Shown one piece after another: positions 18,460-26,592 of a stretch of 64,000 nt of DNA (position 1 is the stretch's first letter; the number at the start of each line of letters is the position of its first letter). Origin of the DNA: Corynebacterium genitalium ATCC 33030. Its GTDB lineage: Bacteria > Actinomycetota > Actinomycetes > Mycobacteriales > Mycobacteriaceae. The notes beneath the pieces were generated by a model. It saw only the letters and a program-made list of their open reading frames with translations. It had not been told where the DNA came from and did not search any database. The stretch is taken from the NCBI RefSeq assembly GCF_000143825.1, contig NZ_CM000961.1, forward strand, positions 1,447,448-1,511,447, written 5' to 3'. The position numbers and the translations under genes are program-made.

Positions 18460-18831
18460 TTACTTAGCGAACGGACCGTACTTGATGAAGTTGTCGATCG
18501 GGCCAGCGATCGCGCCAATCACAGCAGCGATGCCGAGAATCCAGGTTCCGACGTACAGGGCCTTCCAACCAGCCGGGACGTCCTTCCACTTCTTCTTGTC
18601 GCCGAAGATGTCCTCGCCCTTAGCCTCAGTCTGCTTCTCCGAGAGTTTCTCGCCTTCGGTAGCCTCTTCCTTCTTGTTCTCGTCGCCCTCAGGCTGGGTA
18701 TTGGCGTCTGCCGGAGCCTGCGCGGCCGGTTGTGTGTCGGTGTTCTCCTGGGCCATTGCAACGGAGGTGCTGCCGAATGCAACAGCAACGGCGGTAGCGC
18801 CGGCGAGTGCGGCGTTGCGGAACTTACGCAT
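18460..18831 (-). CDS. Small secreted protein with C-terminal hydrophobic helix (paralogue 2)
   Basis: The 123-residue product starts MRKFRNAALAGATAVAVAFG, with probable cleavage after SVAMA. A Glu/Lys-rich, likely disordered middle follows, then a hydrophobic helix (LYVGTWILGIAAVIGAIAG). Its architecture and signal peptide mark it as a tandem duplicate of the gene at 18013-18408, 51 bp apart. The ATG at 18831 is chosen because the signal peptide starts there and AAAGGGA lies upstream; the frame extends further upstream without signal character. The function is unknown. Confidence 0.75.
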   Translation of the reverse strand: MRKFRNAALAGATAVAVAFGSTSVAMAQENTDTQPAAQAPADANTQPEGDENKKEEATEGEKLSEKQTEAKGEDIFGDKKKWKDVPAGWKALYVGTWILGIAAVIGAIAGPIDNFIKYGPFAK

Positions 18832-18931
18832 AATACGAATCCCTTTCTGTGGATCTAGGTGGGGGCCAGCGGAACCAGGCTTCAAGCAAGATTGGAGTTT
18901 GCTGGAAGTCTGATCCACTTTCCAGAGAAAC

Positions 18932-18937
18932 ATACTA
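18932..18937 (-). promoter_or_regulatory. Probable -10 box of the secreted-protein pair
   Basis: The reverse strand reads TAGTAT about 100 bp before the first paralogue, so the pair would be transcribed with a leader of roughly 95 nt. Confidence 0.4.
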
Positions 18938-19058
18938 GCGCATGGCAGGCTGCTTTGCCTATATGACCTGGTAATTTTCAGGTTCTGATGTGTCTCTCAG
19001 GAACCTGGACGGCTGCCAGGGAGCGTACAGACTGCGCGGATTGAGCGGCGGTGGAACC

Positions 19059-20456
19059 TTAGACCGGCGGAAACTCGAAATCGAGACCCAGAATCGCGTT
19101 CTCCGTGACCTCCGCGAGGGCAGGGTGAATCCAATACTCGCGACGCGCCACGTCACGCAAATCTAATCCAAAACTTATGACGGTGATCATCTGTTGGATC
19201 AGAGTCGCGGCTTGTGGGCCCATGTAGTGAGCACCAAGGAGTTTGGCGGTCTTCTTGTCGGCAATGAGCTTGACGGCGCTGGTGGAATCCTCCAGGGCCC
19301 AGCCATAAGCGACGTCGCCGTAGGACTGGATCTTGGTGGTCACCTCGTACCCCTCGTCGCGCGCTTGCTGCTCGGTGAGACCGACAGATGCGATCTGCGG
19401 GTAGGTGAACACTGCGGACGGAACGTGGTCGTGGGGGAGTTTGACCAGGTCGTCGTTGAGAAGGTTGTGGCGCACTGCGCGCAGTTCCGCGTTGGCAACG
19501 TGCTTGAGCATGTGTGGGGAGGAGACATCGCCAATAGCCCACACGCCCTCGCAGGTCGTGCGGCCATACTCGTCAACTTTGATGCGGTGGTCGTCATGCA
19601 TCTCAATCCCGGTGGCATCCAGGTTGAGACGGTCGCCATTGGCCACGCGTCCGGTGGCAACGAGGAGAGCATCGGAGGTGAGGGTGGAGCCGTCGTCAAG
19701 CGTGAGCGTGACGCCGCTGTCATCGTGCGACGCGGAGGCGACCGTTCGACCCACGTGCGTTTCGTAGCGCGGAGCTGCCAGGGCGTTGAAGCGGTCGTGG
19801 ATGTCTTTGTCCAGGTGACGCATGAACGGAGAGCGGTTCACAATGCGCACGTGCGTGCCCAGCGACTGGAACACGTGGGCGAACTCCATCGCGATGTAGC
19901 CACCGCCGAGGATGGTAAGCGTTTTCGGCTGCTCCGGAAGACGCATGATGTCCTCGTTGGTGTGGAACGGCACACCAGAGTCGAGGATGACCTGTGGAAT
20001 GAACGGACGGGATCCGGCGGCGATGAGGATCGTGTCGCCGGTGATCGTGGCGGGCTCACCGTCGATGGAGGTGGTCAGCGTCTTCGGGCCGATGAACTCG
20101 GCGTGGCCGTTGTAGAGGGTGATGTTCGGGCACTCCTCACCGCGGCGGTACTCCTCGCCGGAACGGGAGATCACGTCGACGCGGTGGCCGAAGACACGGT
20201 CGACGATGGCCGGCCAATCCGCACCCTCGAAGGTGGTGTGGATGCCGAGCCGCTCTGAGTTCGCGGCAGAAGCGGCAGTGTCGGCGGCGACGACGTACAT
20301 CTTCGTCGGAATGCATCCGGCGTTAAGGCAAGTGCCGCCGAACTGCGGGTTCTCCTCAATCAGCGCAATGGATTTGTCGTCGAACTCCGGGCCGGGCAAT
20401 GAGTTGCCGGAGCCGGAACCGATGATGATCACGTCGTAGTGGGTCGGGTTTGTCAC
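19059..20456 (-). CDS. mtr: Mycothione reductase
   Basis: This FAD- and NADPH-dependent disulfide reductase regenerates mycothiol, the main thiol of Actinobacteria. The 465-residue protein has the dinucleotide fold VIIIGSGSGNS, the redox pair Cys43-x4-Cys48 (GGTCLNAGCIPTKM) and the C-terminal YWIHPALAEVTENAIL with the His-Glu base pair. Absence of lipoamide dehydrogenase neighbours and the Corynebacterium gene order favour Mtr. Its GTG start overlaps the stop of the upstream hydrolase gene as GTGA, implying translational coupling. Confidence 0.93.
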   Translation of the reverse strand: MTNPTHYDVIIIGSGSGNSLPGPEFDDKSIALIEENPQFGGTCLNAGCIPTKMYVVAADTAASAANSERLGIHTTFEGADWPAIVDRVFGHRVDVISRSGEEYRRGEECPNITLYNGHAEFIGPKTLTTSIDGEPATITGDTILIAAGSRPFIPQVILDSGVPFHTNEDIMRLPEQPKTLTILGGGYIAMEFAHVFQSLGTHVRIVNRSPFMRHLDKDIHDRFNALAAPRYETHVGRTVASASHDDSGVTLTLDDGSTLTSDALLVATGRVANGDRLNLDATGIEMHDDHRIKVDEYGRTTCEGVWAIGDVSSPHMLKHVANAELRAVRHNLLNDDLVKLPHDHVPSAVFTYPQIASVGLTEQQARDEGYEVTTKIQSYGDVAYGWALEDSTSAVKLIADKKTAKLLGAHYMGPQAATLIQQMITVISFGLDLRDVARREYWIHPALAEVTENAILGLDFEFPPV

Positions 20457-21448
20457 AGGTTCTCCAACCATTCGTCGAGAGTGTCGAACGCCTTTTGGCG
20501 TGCGTGCGGGAGGGATAGGAAGACATCGTGAAGGGCGCCGTCGATAGGCTTGGTCTCGTTGTGCTTGTCGGAGACAAACGGGGCCCAATGCTGGATCTGC
20601 TCGATGTCGAGAACCGTGTCAGCGGAGTCGGCGGCCGCCGAGTAAGACTTGCCCAAGTACGAGTGGGACGAGCACAGCGTCAGGGTGGGAACGCCGGCGT
20701 CGACAGAACCCTCGTGGATCCGGTCCTGGCCGACCATGACCGCACGTAGCCAACCGAGGTATTTGTCGTGGCCGCCGATAGCCTTCTTCTTTGTATCGAA
20801 GTCCCACTGGCCATGCAGGCCCTTGTAAATGGACTCGCCGTATGTGCCTTCGCCCACGGCGGGCAGACGGAGGTTGGGGAACGTCGCGCCGAGAACGTCG
20901 ACGACAGGCTTGAGCACCTTCACAGCCCAGCCCGGAAACTGCATGTCCAACCAGGGGCTGTTGAGCACTTGGCCGGCGATCTGCTGGTGCGTGCGCCAGT
21001 CGTGGCGGCGGACGTGGTCGATCCACAACGGGACGATAAGGCCGCCAGTGGAGTGGGCGAGCGGAATGACGGCACCGTGCTTGGCGGCGATGAGCTTCGT
21101 CGCTGCGGTCAGCTCGTCGTAGTAGTAACGCAGGTCGGTGGTGTAGTGCCAGCGTTGGCCCTCCTTGTGGGCGCGGCCGCACTTGCGCAGGTCGATCGCG
21201 TAGAAGGGATAGCCCAGCTCTTTGTAGTGCTGTGCGACGTGCTCTTGGAAGAAGTAATCCGACATCCCGTGCACCCACAGCAAAGCGGGTTTACCGTTCG
21301 GCTCATCGGGCTGGGATTGGACGAGGACCGCTGCGACCTCGCCCTCCCCGTCGGGGTCGCGGCCCAGGGGGAGAGTGGCGCGGAGGAAACCGTCAAGTTC
21401 ATCGTTGGTCCAGCTCAATGAGTTCAGGTCCGTTGTGTCGAAATCCAT
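20453..21448 (-). CDS. Alpha/beta hydrolase, lysophospholipase-like (S33 type)
   Basis: This alpha/beta-hydrolase is of the monoacylglycerol-lipase or lysophospholipase type. It has the oxyanion region LLWVHGMSDYFF, the nucleophile elbow LAHSTGGL (Ser) and a late His (GALHDVFLS). The substrate is not known. The length is 331 aa from ATG 21448, chosen because TAGAAT lies exactly seven bases upstream; ATG 21457 is an alternative. It is translationally coupled to mtr and divergent from mqo, an order known from C. glutamicum (cg2192-cg2194, from memory). Confidence 0.85.
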   Translation of the reverse strand: MDFDTTDLNSLSWTNDELDGFLRATLPLGRDPDGEGEVAAVLVQSQPDEPNGKPALLWVHGMSDYFFQEHVAQHYKELGYPFYAIDLRKCGRAHKEGQRWHYTTDLRYYYDELTAATKLIAAKHGAVIPLAHSTGGLIVPLWIDHVRRHDWRTHQQIAGQVLNSPWLDMQFPGWAVKVLKPVVDVLGATFPNLRLPAVGEGTYGESIYKGLHGQWDFDTKKKAIGGHDKYLGWLRAVMVGQDRIHEGSVDAGVPTLTLCSSHSYLGKSYSAAADSADTVLDIEQIQHWAPFVSDKHNETKPIDGALHDVFLSLPHARQKAFDTLDEWLENL

Positions 21449-21455
21449 GCCGCCC

Positions 21456-21461
21456 ATTCTA
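21456..21461 (-). promoter_or_regulatory. Leaderless -10 box of the hydrolase-mtr operon
   Basis: The reverse strand reads TAGAAT seven bases before ATG 21448. Confidence 0.55.
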
Positions 21462-21548
21462 GAGCGTGTCCTAGGTCTCTTCTTCGCGTCACTGTGTCCG
21501 CGAGCTGATTTGCTAAGGCGTTGTTACTCGCGTGGAATGGGGGAGGAG

Positions 21549-21554
21549 TAGAAT
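21549..21554 (+). promoter_or_regulatory. Probable -10 box of mqo
   Basis: TAGAAT lies 45 bp before the mqo GTG, leaving a leader of about 38 nt with a ribosome site, unlike the leaderless neighbours. The gap is shared with the divergent hydrolase-mtr operon. Confidence 0.5.
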
Positions 21555-21598
21555 GCGGAAAAGTATTCAGAGATGACAAGATCAAAGAGGTCATAAAG

Positions 21599-23146
21599 GT
21601 GTCAGCAACCCAGTCCCAGCAGTCCAAGAAGAACACCCAAGGGGACGAGGTTGACGTCCTGCTTATCGGTGCCGGAATCATGAGCGCCACGCTCGGCGCG
21701 ATGATCCGCCAGCTGGAGCCGAGCTGGTCCCAGCTGATCTACGAGCGTCTCGACGGCGCATCCCTGGAGTCCTCCTACCCGTGGAACAACGCGGGTACTG
21801 GCCACTCCGCGCTGTGCGAGCTCAACTACACGCCGGAGAAGAACGGCCGTATCGACGTCTCTAAGGCCATCAACATCAACGAGAAGTTCCAGGTGTCCCG
21901 CCAGTTCTGGTCTCACCAGGTTCTCGAAGGCGTGTTGACGGACCCCACCGCGTTCATTAACCCGGTCCCGCACGTCTCTTTCGCCCAGGGCGAAGATCAG
22001 ATCGATTATCTTCAGCGCCGTTACGACGCGTTGAAGGACAATTACATGTTCCCGGACATGGAATTCACGACCGACCGCGACAAGTTCGCCGAGGTGCTGC
22101 CGCTCATGGCCAAGGACCGCGACTTCGACAAGGAGCCAGTCGCGATCTCCTGGACCACGGCGGGTACCGATGTCAACTACGGTGCGCTCACTAACCAGTT
22201 CATCGACCACGCTGGGCAGGTAGGCACGGAGGTCCGTTACGGCCACGAAGTGACCAACATCAAGAAGAAGGGCAACTTCTGGCACGTCACCGCCAAGAAC
22301 CTGCACACCGGTGAGAAGGAGACCACCCGCGCACGCTTCGTCTTCGTCGGCGCCGGCGGTTACGCGCTGGACTTGCTGCGCAAGGCTGGCGTGCCCGAGG
22401 TCCGCGGTTACGCCGGTTTCCCGATCTCCGGTGCGTGGCTGCGTACCACCAACCAGGAACTGGTCAAGCAGCACCAGGCCAAGGTTTACGGCAAGGCGAA
22501 GGTCGGTGCTCCGCCGATGTCGGTACCGCACCTGGACCTGCGTGTTATCGATGGCAAGCAGTCCCTGCTGTTCGGGCCCTTCGGTGGCTGGACCCCGAAG
22601 TTCCTCAAGAAGGGGTCCTACCTGGATCTGTTCAAGTCCATCCGCGTCGACAACATTCCGTCCTACCTGGGCGTTGCCGGCTGGAACTTCGACTTGGTCA
22701 AGTACCTCGTCGAAGAGGTGTTCAAGCCGTTTGAAGGCCGCGTTGAGGATTTGCGCGAGTACATGCCGTCTGCTGACGGCAAGGACTGGGAAGAGGTCAT
22801 CGCTGGCCAGCGCGTCCAGATCATCAAACCGGCCACCCCGCCGCACTTCGGCTCGCTCGAGTTCGGTACCGCTCTGGTCAACGATCAGGACGGCACGATC
22901 GCCGGTATTCTCGGCGCTTCCCCGGGTGCGTCTATCGCCCCGGCTGCAATGCTCGAGCTGCTCGAGCGCTGCTTCGGTGAGCGCATGATCGACTGGAGCG
23001 AGAAGCTCTACGACATGATCCCGACCTACGGCAAGTCCCTCATGCGTGAGAAGAGCGTTTACGACGAGCAGTGGGCCTACACCCTGAAGACCTTGCGCCT
23101 CGACGAGCCTCGGGAGTTTTCCGGCACGACCAGCGCACACGACTAA
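21599..23146 (+). CDS. mqo: Malate:quinone oxidoreductase
   Basis: Mqo is a peripheral membrane FAD enzyme that oxidises malate to oxaloacetate and passes electrons to menaquinone, the main malate oxidation route in corynebacteria. The 515-residue protein has the FAD motif DVLLIGAGIMSATLGAM and family segments such as NNAGTGHSALCELNYTP and the C-terminal GILGASPGASIAPAAML. GTG 21599 is chosen because AGAGG lies eight bases upstream and the family N-terminus starts here; in-frame codons upstream encode leader sequence. Confidence 0.97.
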   Translation: MSATQSQQSKKNTQGDEVDVLLIGAGIMSATLGAMIRQLEPSWSQLIYERLDGASLESSYPWNNAGTGHSALCELNYTPEKNGRIDVSKAININEKFQVSRQFWSHQVLEGVLTDPTAFINPVPHVSFAQGEDQIDYLQRRYDALKDNYMFPDMEFTTDRDKFAEVLPLMAKDRDFDKEPVAISWTTAGTDVNYGALTNQFIDHAGQVGTEVRYGHEVTNIKKKGNFWHVTAKNLHTGEKETTRARFVFVGAGGYALDLLRKAGVPEVRGYAGFPISGAWLRTTNQELVKQHQAKVYGKAKVGAPPMSVPHLDLRVIDGKQSLLFGPFGGWTPKFLKKGSYLDLFKSIRVDNIPSYLGVAGWNFDLVKYLVEEVFKPFEGRVEDLREYMPSADGKDWEEVIAGQRVQIIKPATPPHFGSLEFGTALVNDQDGTIAGILGASPGASIAPAAMLELLERCFGERMIDWSEKLYDMIPTYGKSLMREKSVYDEQWAYTLKTLRLDEPREFSGTTSAHD

Positions 23147-23174
23147 GCTATCGGTAGGCGTGATCTAGCGCCGG

Positions 23175-24359
23175 CTACGTCCCGCAGAAGCTGACAAACG
23201 GGATGTCGCCCTGGGGCTCGGCCATCCAGGCCGGGCCCGCTTTGTCGTTATAGGGGTCAGTCACGGCGCCGAGCAGCTCAAGGTAGGGCTCGACTGTGCC
23301 TTCCTGCTCGGCAGCAGTGATAGCTCGCTCCAGCATCTGATTGCGGGGAATGAAGACTGGCCCATCGCGGTGCTCATGGTTGTAGGCGGTGATGTCCTCA
23401 GCGGCAGCGAGAGCGTCTGGATCGGGAATGTGCTTCGCCCAAGCGCTCTCCCAGGTCGGCTCAACTTCCGCGAGCACTTCGCGCAGTGCGTCCTCATTGC
23501 TCACGGGAAGCAGCGCCTCGGTGAGGCGTGCGAGGTTCCATGCCATGATGTTGGGCTGGTTGCCAAAGGCGTAGCGCCCACCCCGGTCAATCGAAGAGAA
23601 CACTGCGTCACCGCGGAACTTCTCAGTGAACGCGCACGGCCCGTAGTCGATGGTCTCGCCAGACAGGGCGGTGTTGTCGGTGTTCATCACACCGTGGACG
23701 AAGCCGATGCTCATCCACTGCGCCACAAGGTCGAGCTGGCGCTGCATGACGGTAGACAACAGGTCCTCCGGATCCTCGAATCCAGCAGCGGCAACCACGT
23801 CGCGCACTAGCTCGTGCGAGCGCATGGCCGCGTACTGCACGGAGCCGACACGAAGGTGGCTGCGCGCCACCCGCACCACGATGCCGCCCGGGACGTGCCC
23901 CTGCTGGCGCAGCACCGTCTCCCCAGTGTTCAGCACGGCCAGTGAGCGGGTGGTCGGGATGCCCACTGCATGCATGAACTCACTGACCAGGTACTCCCGC
24001 AGCATCGGGCCAATCGCACCGCGCCCGTCCGAACCGGGCCGTGAGAACGGAGTCGGGCCGGAGCCTTTGGCCTGGAACTCGTAACGTTCATTCGCGGGAT
24101 CGGGGTTGGGGAGGAGGAGGGCGCGGCCGTCGCCAAGCACGGGCACGAACTGGCTGAACTGATGCCCGGCGTACGCCATGGCGTGGCCGCCGCTCGCTCC
24201 AGTGAGCCACGCGATGCCGTCTGTGCTGCGCAGCCAGGTGGAATCTAAGCCGAGCTCCGCAGCGAGTGGCTCGTTGAGCACCACGATCTGCGGGTCAGGA
24301 AAGTCCGCGCCGCGCGCGGGGATGGCCATGTCGGGGAGTGCGTCGACAATGTGAGGCAT
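23175..24359 (-). CDS. selO: SelO-type protein AMPylase (YdiU family), internally shortened
   Basis: SelO pseudokinases transfer AMP to Ser, Thr or Tyr of partner proteins. Conserved parts are YAGHQFSQFVPVLGDGRA, the QAKGSGPTPFSRPGSDGRG loop, HGVMNTDNTALSGETIDYGP (metal and ATP site) and the terminal FVSFCGT, which resembles the redox-Cys tail of the family. The 394-residue length is about 80 short of the usual 470-480. The missing part falls between WESAWAKHI and the conserved IPRN segment. The start is ATG, with TAGGCT six bases upstream. It is divergent from cobA across 24 bp. Confidence 0.85.
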   Translation of the reverse strand: MPHIVDALPDMAIPARGADFPDPQIVVLNEPLAAELGLDSTWLRSTDGIAWLTGASGGHAMAYAGHQFSQFVPVLGDGRALLLPNPDPANERYEFQAKGSGPTPFSRPGSDGRGAIGPMLREYLVSEFMHAVGIPTTRSLAVLNTGETVLRQQGHVPGGIVVRVARSHLRVGSVQYAAMRSHELVRDVVAAAGFEDPEDLLSTVMQRQLDLVAQWMSIGFVHGVMNTDNTALSGETIDYGPCAFTEKFRGDAVFSSIDRGGRYAFGNQPNIMAWNLARLTEALLPVSNEDALREVLAEVEPTWESAWAKHIPDPDALAAAEDITAYNHEHRDGPVFIPRNQMLERAITAAEQEGTVEPYLELLGAVTDPYNDKAGPAWMAEPQGDIPFVSFCGT

Positions 24360-24365
24360 GGCCCT

Positions 24366-24371
24366 AGCCTA
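24366..24371 (-). promoter_or_regulatory. Leaderless -10 box of selO
   Basis: The reverse strand reads TAGGCT six bases before the ATG. It overlaps the cobA -10 box on the other strand by two bases. Confidence 0.5.
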
Positions 24372-24375
24372 GACT
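24370..24375 (+). promoter_or_regulatory. Leaderless -10 box of cobA
   Basis: TAGACT lies eight bases before ATG 24384 and overlaps the divergent selO -10 box. Confidence 0.5.
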
Positions 24376-24383
24376 TGATCGCC

Positions 24384-25124
24384 ATGACGAACGGACACGT
24401 GACCCTAGTCGGCGGCGGCCCGGGCGAGTGGGACCTGATCACTGTGCGCGGACTGCGTGCTCTTGAGGCGGCGGATGTGATTCTCACCGACCACTTGGGC
24501 CCCACGAATCAGCTTGACCAGTTTCTTGACCTCACCGGCAAAGAGGTCATTGACGTGGCCAAGCTGCCGTACAAAAAGCAGGTCGCACAGGAGCGCATCA
24601 ACGAGCTGCTGGTCACCCACGCCCAAGACGGCCAGTGCGTCGTGCGGCTCAAAGGCGGGGACCCGTATGTTTTCGGCCGCGGTTTTGAGGAGTTGCAGGC
24701 CTGTGCCGCCGCCGGCGTCCCGTGCTCAGTTGTTCCTGGCGTGACCAGCGCGACGTCTGTCCCCGCAGCCGCCGGCGTGCCTGTCACACAGCGCGGGGTC
24801 ACCCATTCCTTCACGGTTGTCTCCGGCCATCTCGCACCCGGTGACCCGCGCTCCCTGGTCGACTGGGACGCTCTCGGGCGCGTCGGCGGGACCATCGTGG
24901 TCATCATGGGCGTGCGCCAGGTGCGCCCCATCACGCGTGCGCTTATCGACGCAGGCCTGCCCCCTTCCACCCCCTCCACCGTCATCCAAGACGGCGAAAC
25001 CGCAGACCAGCGGCAATTCCGGGCGGCGCTCGGGGACTTAGCGGACGTCATGGAGCAAGAAGGCGTGACCAACCCGGCTGTGTACGTCATCGGGGAGGTG
25101 GCTGGCCTTGAGGTCCTTGGATAG
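24384..25124 (+). CDS. cobA: Uroporphyrinogen-III C-methyltransferase
   Basis: This SAM-dependent enzyme (SUMT) methylates uroporphyrinogen III twice to precorrin-2, the entry to siroheme and cobalamin. The tetrapyrrole methylase motifs are LVGGGPGEWDLITVRG, VVRLKGGDPYVFGRG and VPGVTSATSVPAAAGVPVTQRG. The 246-residue protein lacks CysG oxidase and UroS domains. ATG 24384 is chosen from the leaderless spacing and family N-terminus. It overlaps the downstream methyltransferase by 17 bp and carries one CGTCGATAAGC word in reverse orientation. Confidence 0.93.
   Translation: MTNGHVTLVGGGPGEWDLITVRGLRALEAADVILTDHLGPTNQLDQFLDLTGKEVIDVAKLPYKKQVAQERINELLVTHAQDGQCVVRLKGGDPYVFGRGFEELQACAAAGVPCSVVPGVTSATSVPAAAGVPVTQRGVTHSFTVVSGHLAPGDPRSLVDWDALGRVGGTIVVIMGVRQVRPITRALIDAGLPPSTPSTVIQDGETADQRQFRAALGDLADVMEQEGVTNPAVYVIGEVAGLEVLG
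24941..24951 (-). repeat. CGTCGATAAGC word, copy 3
   Basis: Inside cobA, read as Ala-Leu-Ile-Asp-Ala. Confidence 0.8.
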
Positions 25125-26091
25125 CCTCATCCTCGAAGTCGCCGATCTCTCTACGCCTGGGGCTGTGGTCGTGTGCGACGACCCGACAGGTGACCTTGTT
25201 GCTGCTGCCCTGGAGTTGGGGGTGCCGGTGTACTGCGTTGATTCCGACTACACCCGCGCCCACGCCGCCCACGCAGCTGGGGCCGTTGTCGCCGGCATCG
25301 ACGGCCCTTTGCGTGCCGATGAGTTCCTGGTCTCCTGCGCTCCTGCGGGAGCTGTGGCCGTCGGAGAGATGCCGAAGTCTTTGGGCCGGCTCGACTATCT
25401 CGCGCGCTCACTGGCTTCGGCTGGTGTCGGCCGAGTGGTGTTCGGAGGGAACAACAAGCACCTTGCTCGTTCCATGAACGACGTGCTTGCCTCCTCCTTT
25501 GCTGAGGTAGCTGCCTCGCGAGGCCGCGGCAAGTTTCGCTGCCTCGTCGCGTCAGGGCCGCGCGATGTTGCCTACTCGCCGGTGGAGGCAGGCGGGTTCA
25601 CTGCCGTCGGGGGAGTGTTCTCCGGTGCGCGGGAAGACTACGGCGGGGCGCTGCTCACGTCCACGCTCCTGGATTCCAGGGCGGAACTGGGGAAGGTGTT
25701 GGATGTGGGGTGCGGGAACGGGAGCGTCGTCAAGCGACTGCTCGAAGCGGGAGTCGATGCGACCGCGACGGACGCTGATGCTGACGCCGTCCTCTCCACG
25801 CGCGCGCTGGGGATCGAGGCGACGTGGGACGATGCAGGTTCGCAGTGGGAGGCGGGGACTTTTGACACAGTCGCCCTGAACCCGCCGTTTCATGACCGCG
25901 CAGGCGTAGACGCGACGCTGGTCCAACACCTGCTTGATGCCTCCGTGCGTCTGCTAGCGCCTGGCGGTCAGCTATTCATGGTGCATAACTCGCACCTGCG
26001 CTACCGCGGCGAGGTCGAGGCGCGGTTGAAGTCCGTGGAGCAGGTGGCGAGGAATCAGAAGTTCACCGTCCTGCGTGGCACTCGGGGCTGA
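25108..26091 (+). CDS. Class I SAM methyltransferase, RsmC/RlmG-like
   Basis: The 327-residue protein has a degenerate N-terminal methyltransferase-like half and a C-terminal catalytic half with the SAM motif VLDVGCGNGSV and the N6/N2-amine motif LNPPFHDR. This two-domain layout is that of RsmC and RlmG, which make m2G in 16S or 23S rRNA; which target applies cannot be told. TTG 25108 has GGAGG about eight bases upstream, inside cobA, so translation is probably coupled. The 3' end overlaps the convergent nuclease gene by 29 bp. Confidence 0.85.
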   Translation: MRSLDSLILEVADLSTPGAVVVCDDPTGDLVAAALELGVPVYCVDSDYTRAHAAHAAGAVVAGIDGPLRADEFLVSCAPAGAVAVGEMPKSLGRLDYLARSLASAGVGRVVFGGNNKHLARSMNDVLASSFAEVAASRGRGKFRCLVASGPRDVAYSPVEAGGFTAVGGVFSGAREDYGGALLTSTLLDSRAELGKVLDVGCGNGSVVKRLLEAGVDATATDADADAVLSTRALGIEATWDDAGSQWEAGTFDTVALNPPFHDRAGVDATLVQHLLDASVRLLAPGGQLFMVHNSHLRYRGEVEARLKSVEQVARNQKFTVLRGTRG

Positions 26092-26584
26092 ACATCCCCA
26101 ACTGCGCTTGGCGGGCGGCGGCCTCCGCCGACTGCATGCGCGAATAGTAGGTGTCATTCGACTGATAGACCACAGCGCACGCTAGCCCCTCTTCGACCAG
26201 GAGCTCGTTGATGAAGACGTCCCCGTCGAACACCGCGGCGAGGTCGCGTCCGTACTGGTCCTGGCGCTCCTTATCGTAGACAAGGGTGACTGTTGAGCCG
26301 ACGGGAGCCAGTTCCTCGAGACGGTGCGCGGCCGCGCTGCCCATGCACTCCTCTGGCTGGCCGTCACGGGCGAGCTCCGGGGCATCGATGTTGAGCAGGC
26401 GGAGCCGCAGCCGCTCACCGCTGGAGTGGACGATAAGGGTGTCGCCATCGACAACCCGCTCCACCTGTGCGGTTTCGCCATCGGCCAGAGCCGGGGGCGG
26501 AGCGTCTTCCTGCAGCGTCATCTCGAGGACGATGCCAAAGACAATCAACAAGGCGGCGAGAAAACCGAGAGCAGTTTTGCGCAT
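26063..26584 (-). CDS. Exported or membrane-anchored thermonuclease-like (SNase-fold) protein
   Basis: The 173-residue product has an N-terminal hydrophobic segment (residues 6-24), either a signal anchor or an uncleaved signal peptide, followed by a staphylococcal-nuclease fold. Active-site positions are recognisable: VVDGDTL (Asp), LRLRLLNIDAPEL (Arg and Asp) and DQYGRDLA (Arg). It is predicted to be an extracytoplasmic nuclease. It follows the DUF1648 gene by eight bases and probably shares its transcript. Its end overlaps the methyltransferase gene by 29 bp. Confidence 0.85.
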   Translation of the reverse strand: MRKTALGFLAALLIVFGIVLEMTLQEDAPPPALADGETAQVERVVDGDTLIVHSSGERLRLRLLNIDAPELARDGQPEECMGSAAAHRLEELAPVGSTVTLVYDKERQDQYGRDLAAVFDGDVFINELLVEEGLACAVVYQSNDTYYSRMQSAEAAARQAQLGMFSPECHAGR

Positions 26585-26592
26585 GCTTACCC

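Noticed and set aside
18978..19008. Hairpin near 18978-19008 as a terminator for mtr
   Set aside because: The stem has a bulge, and neither strand shows a T run after it.
21602..23140. 512-codon open frame antisense to mqo
   Set aside because: Mqo is unambiguous on the plus strand, and the antisense product shows only reversed codon bias.
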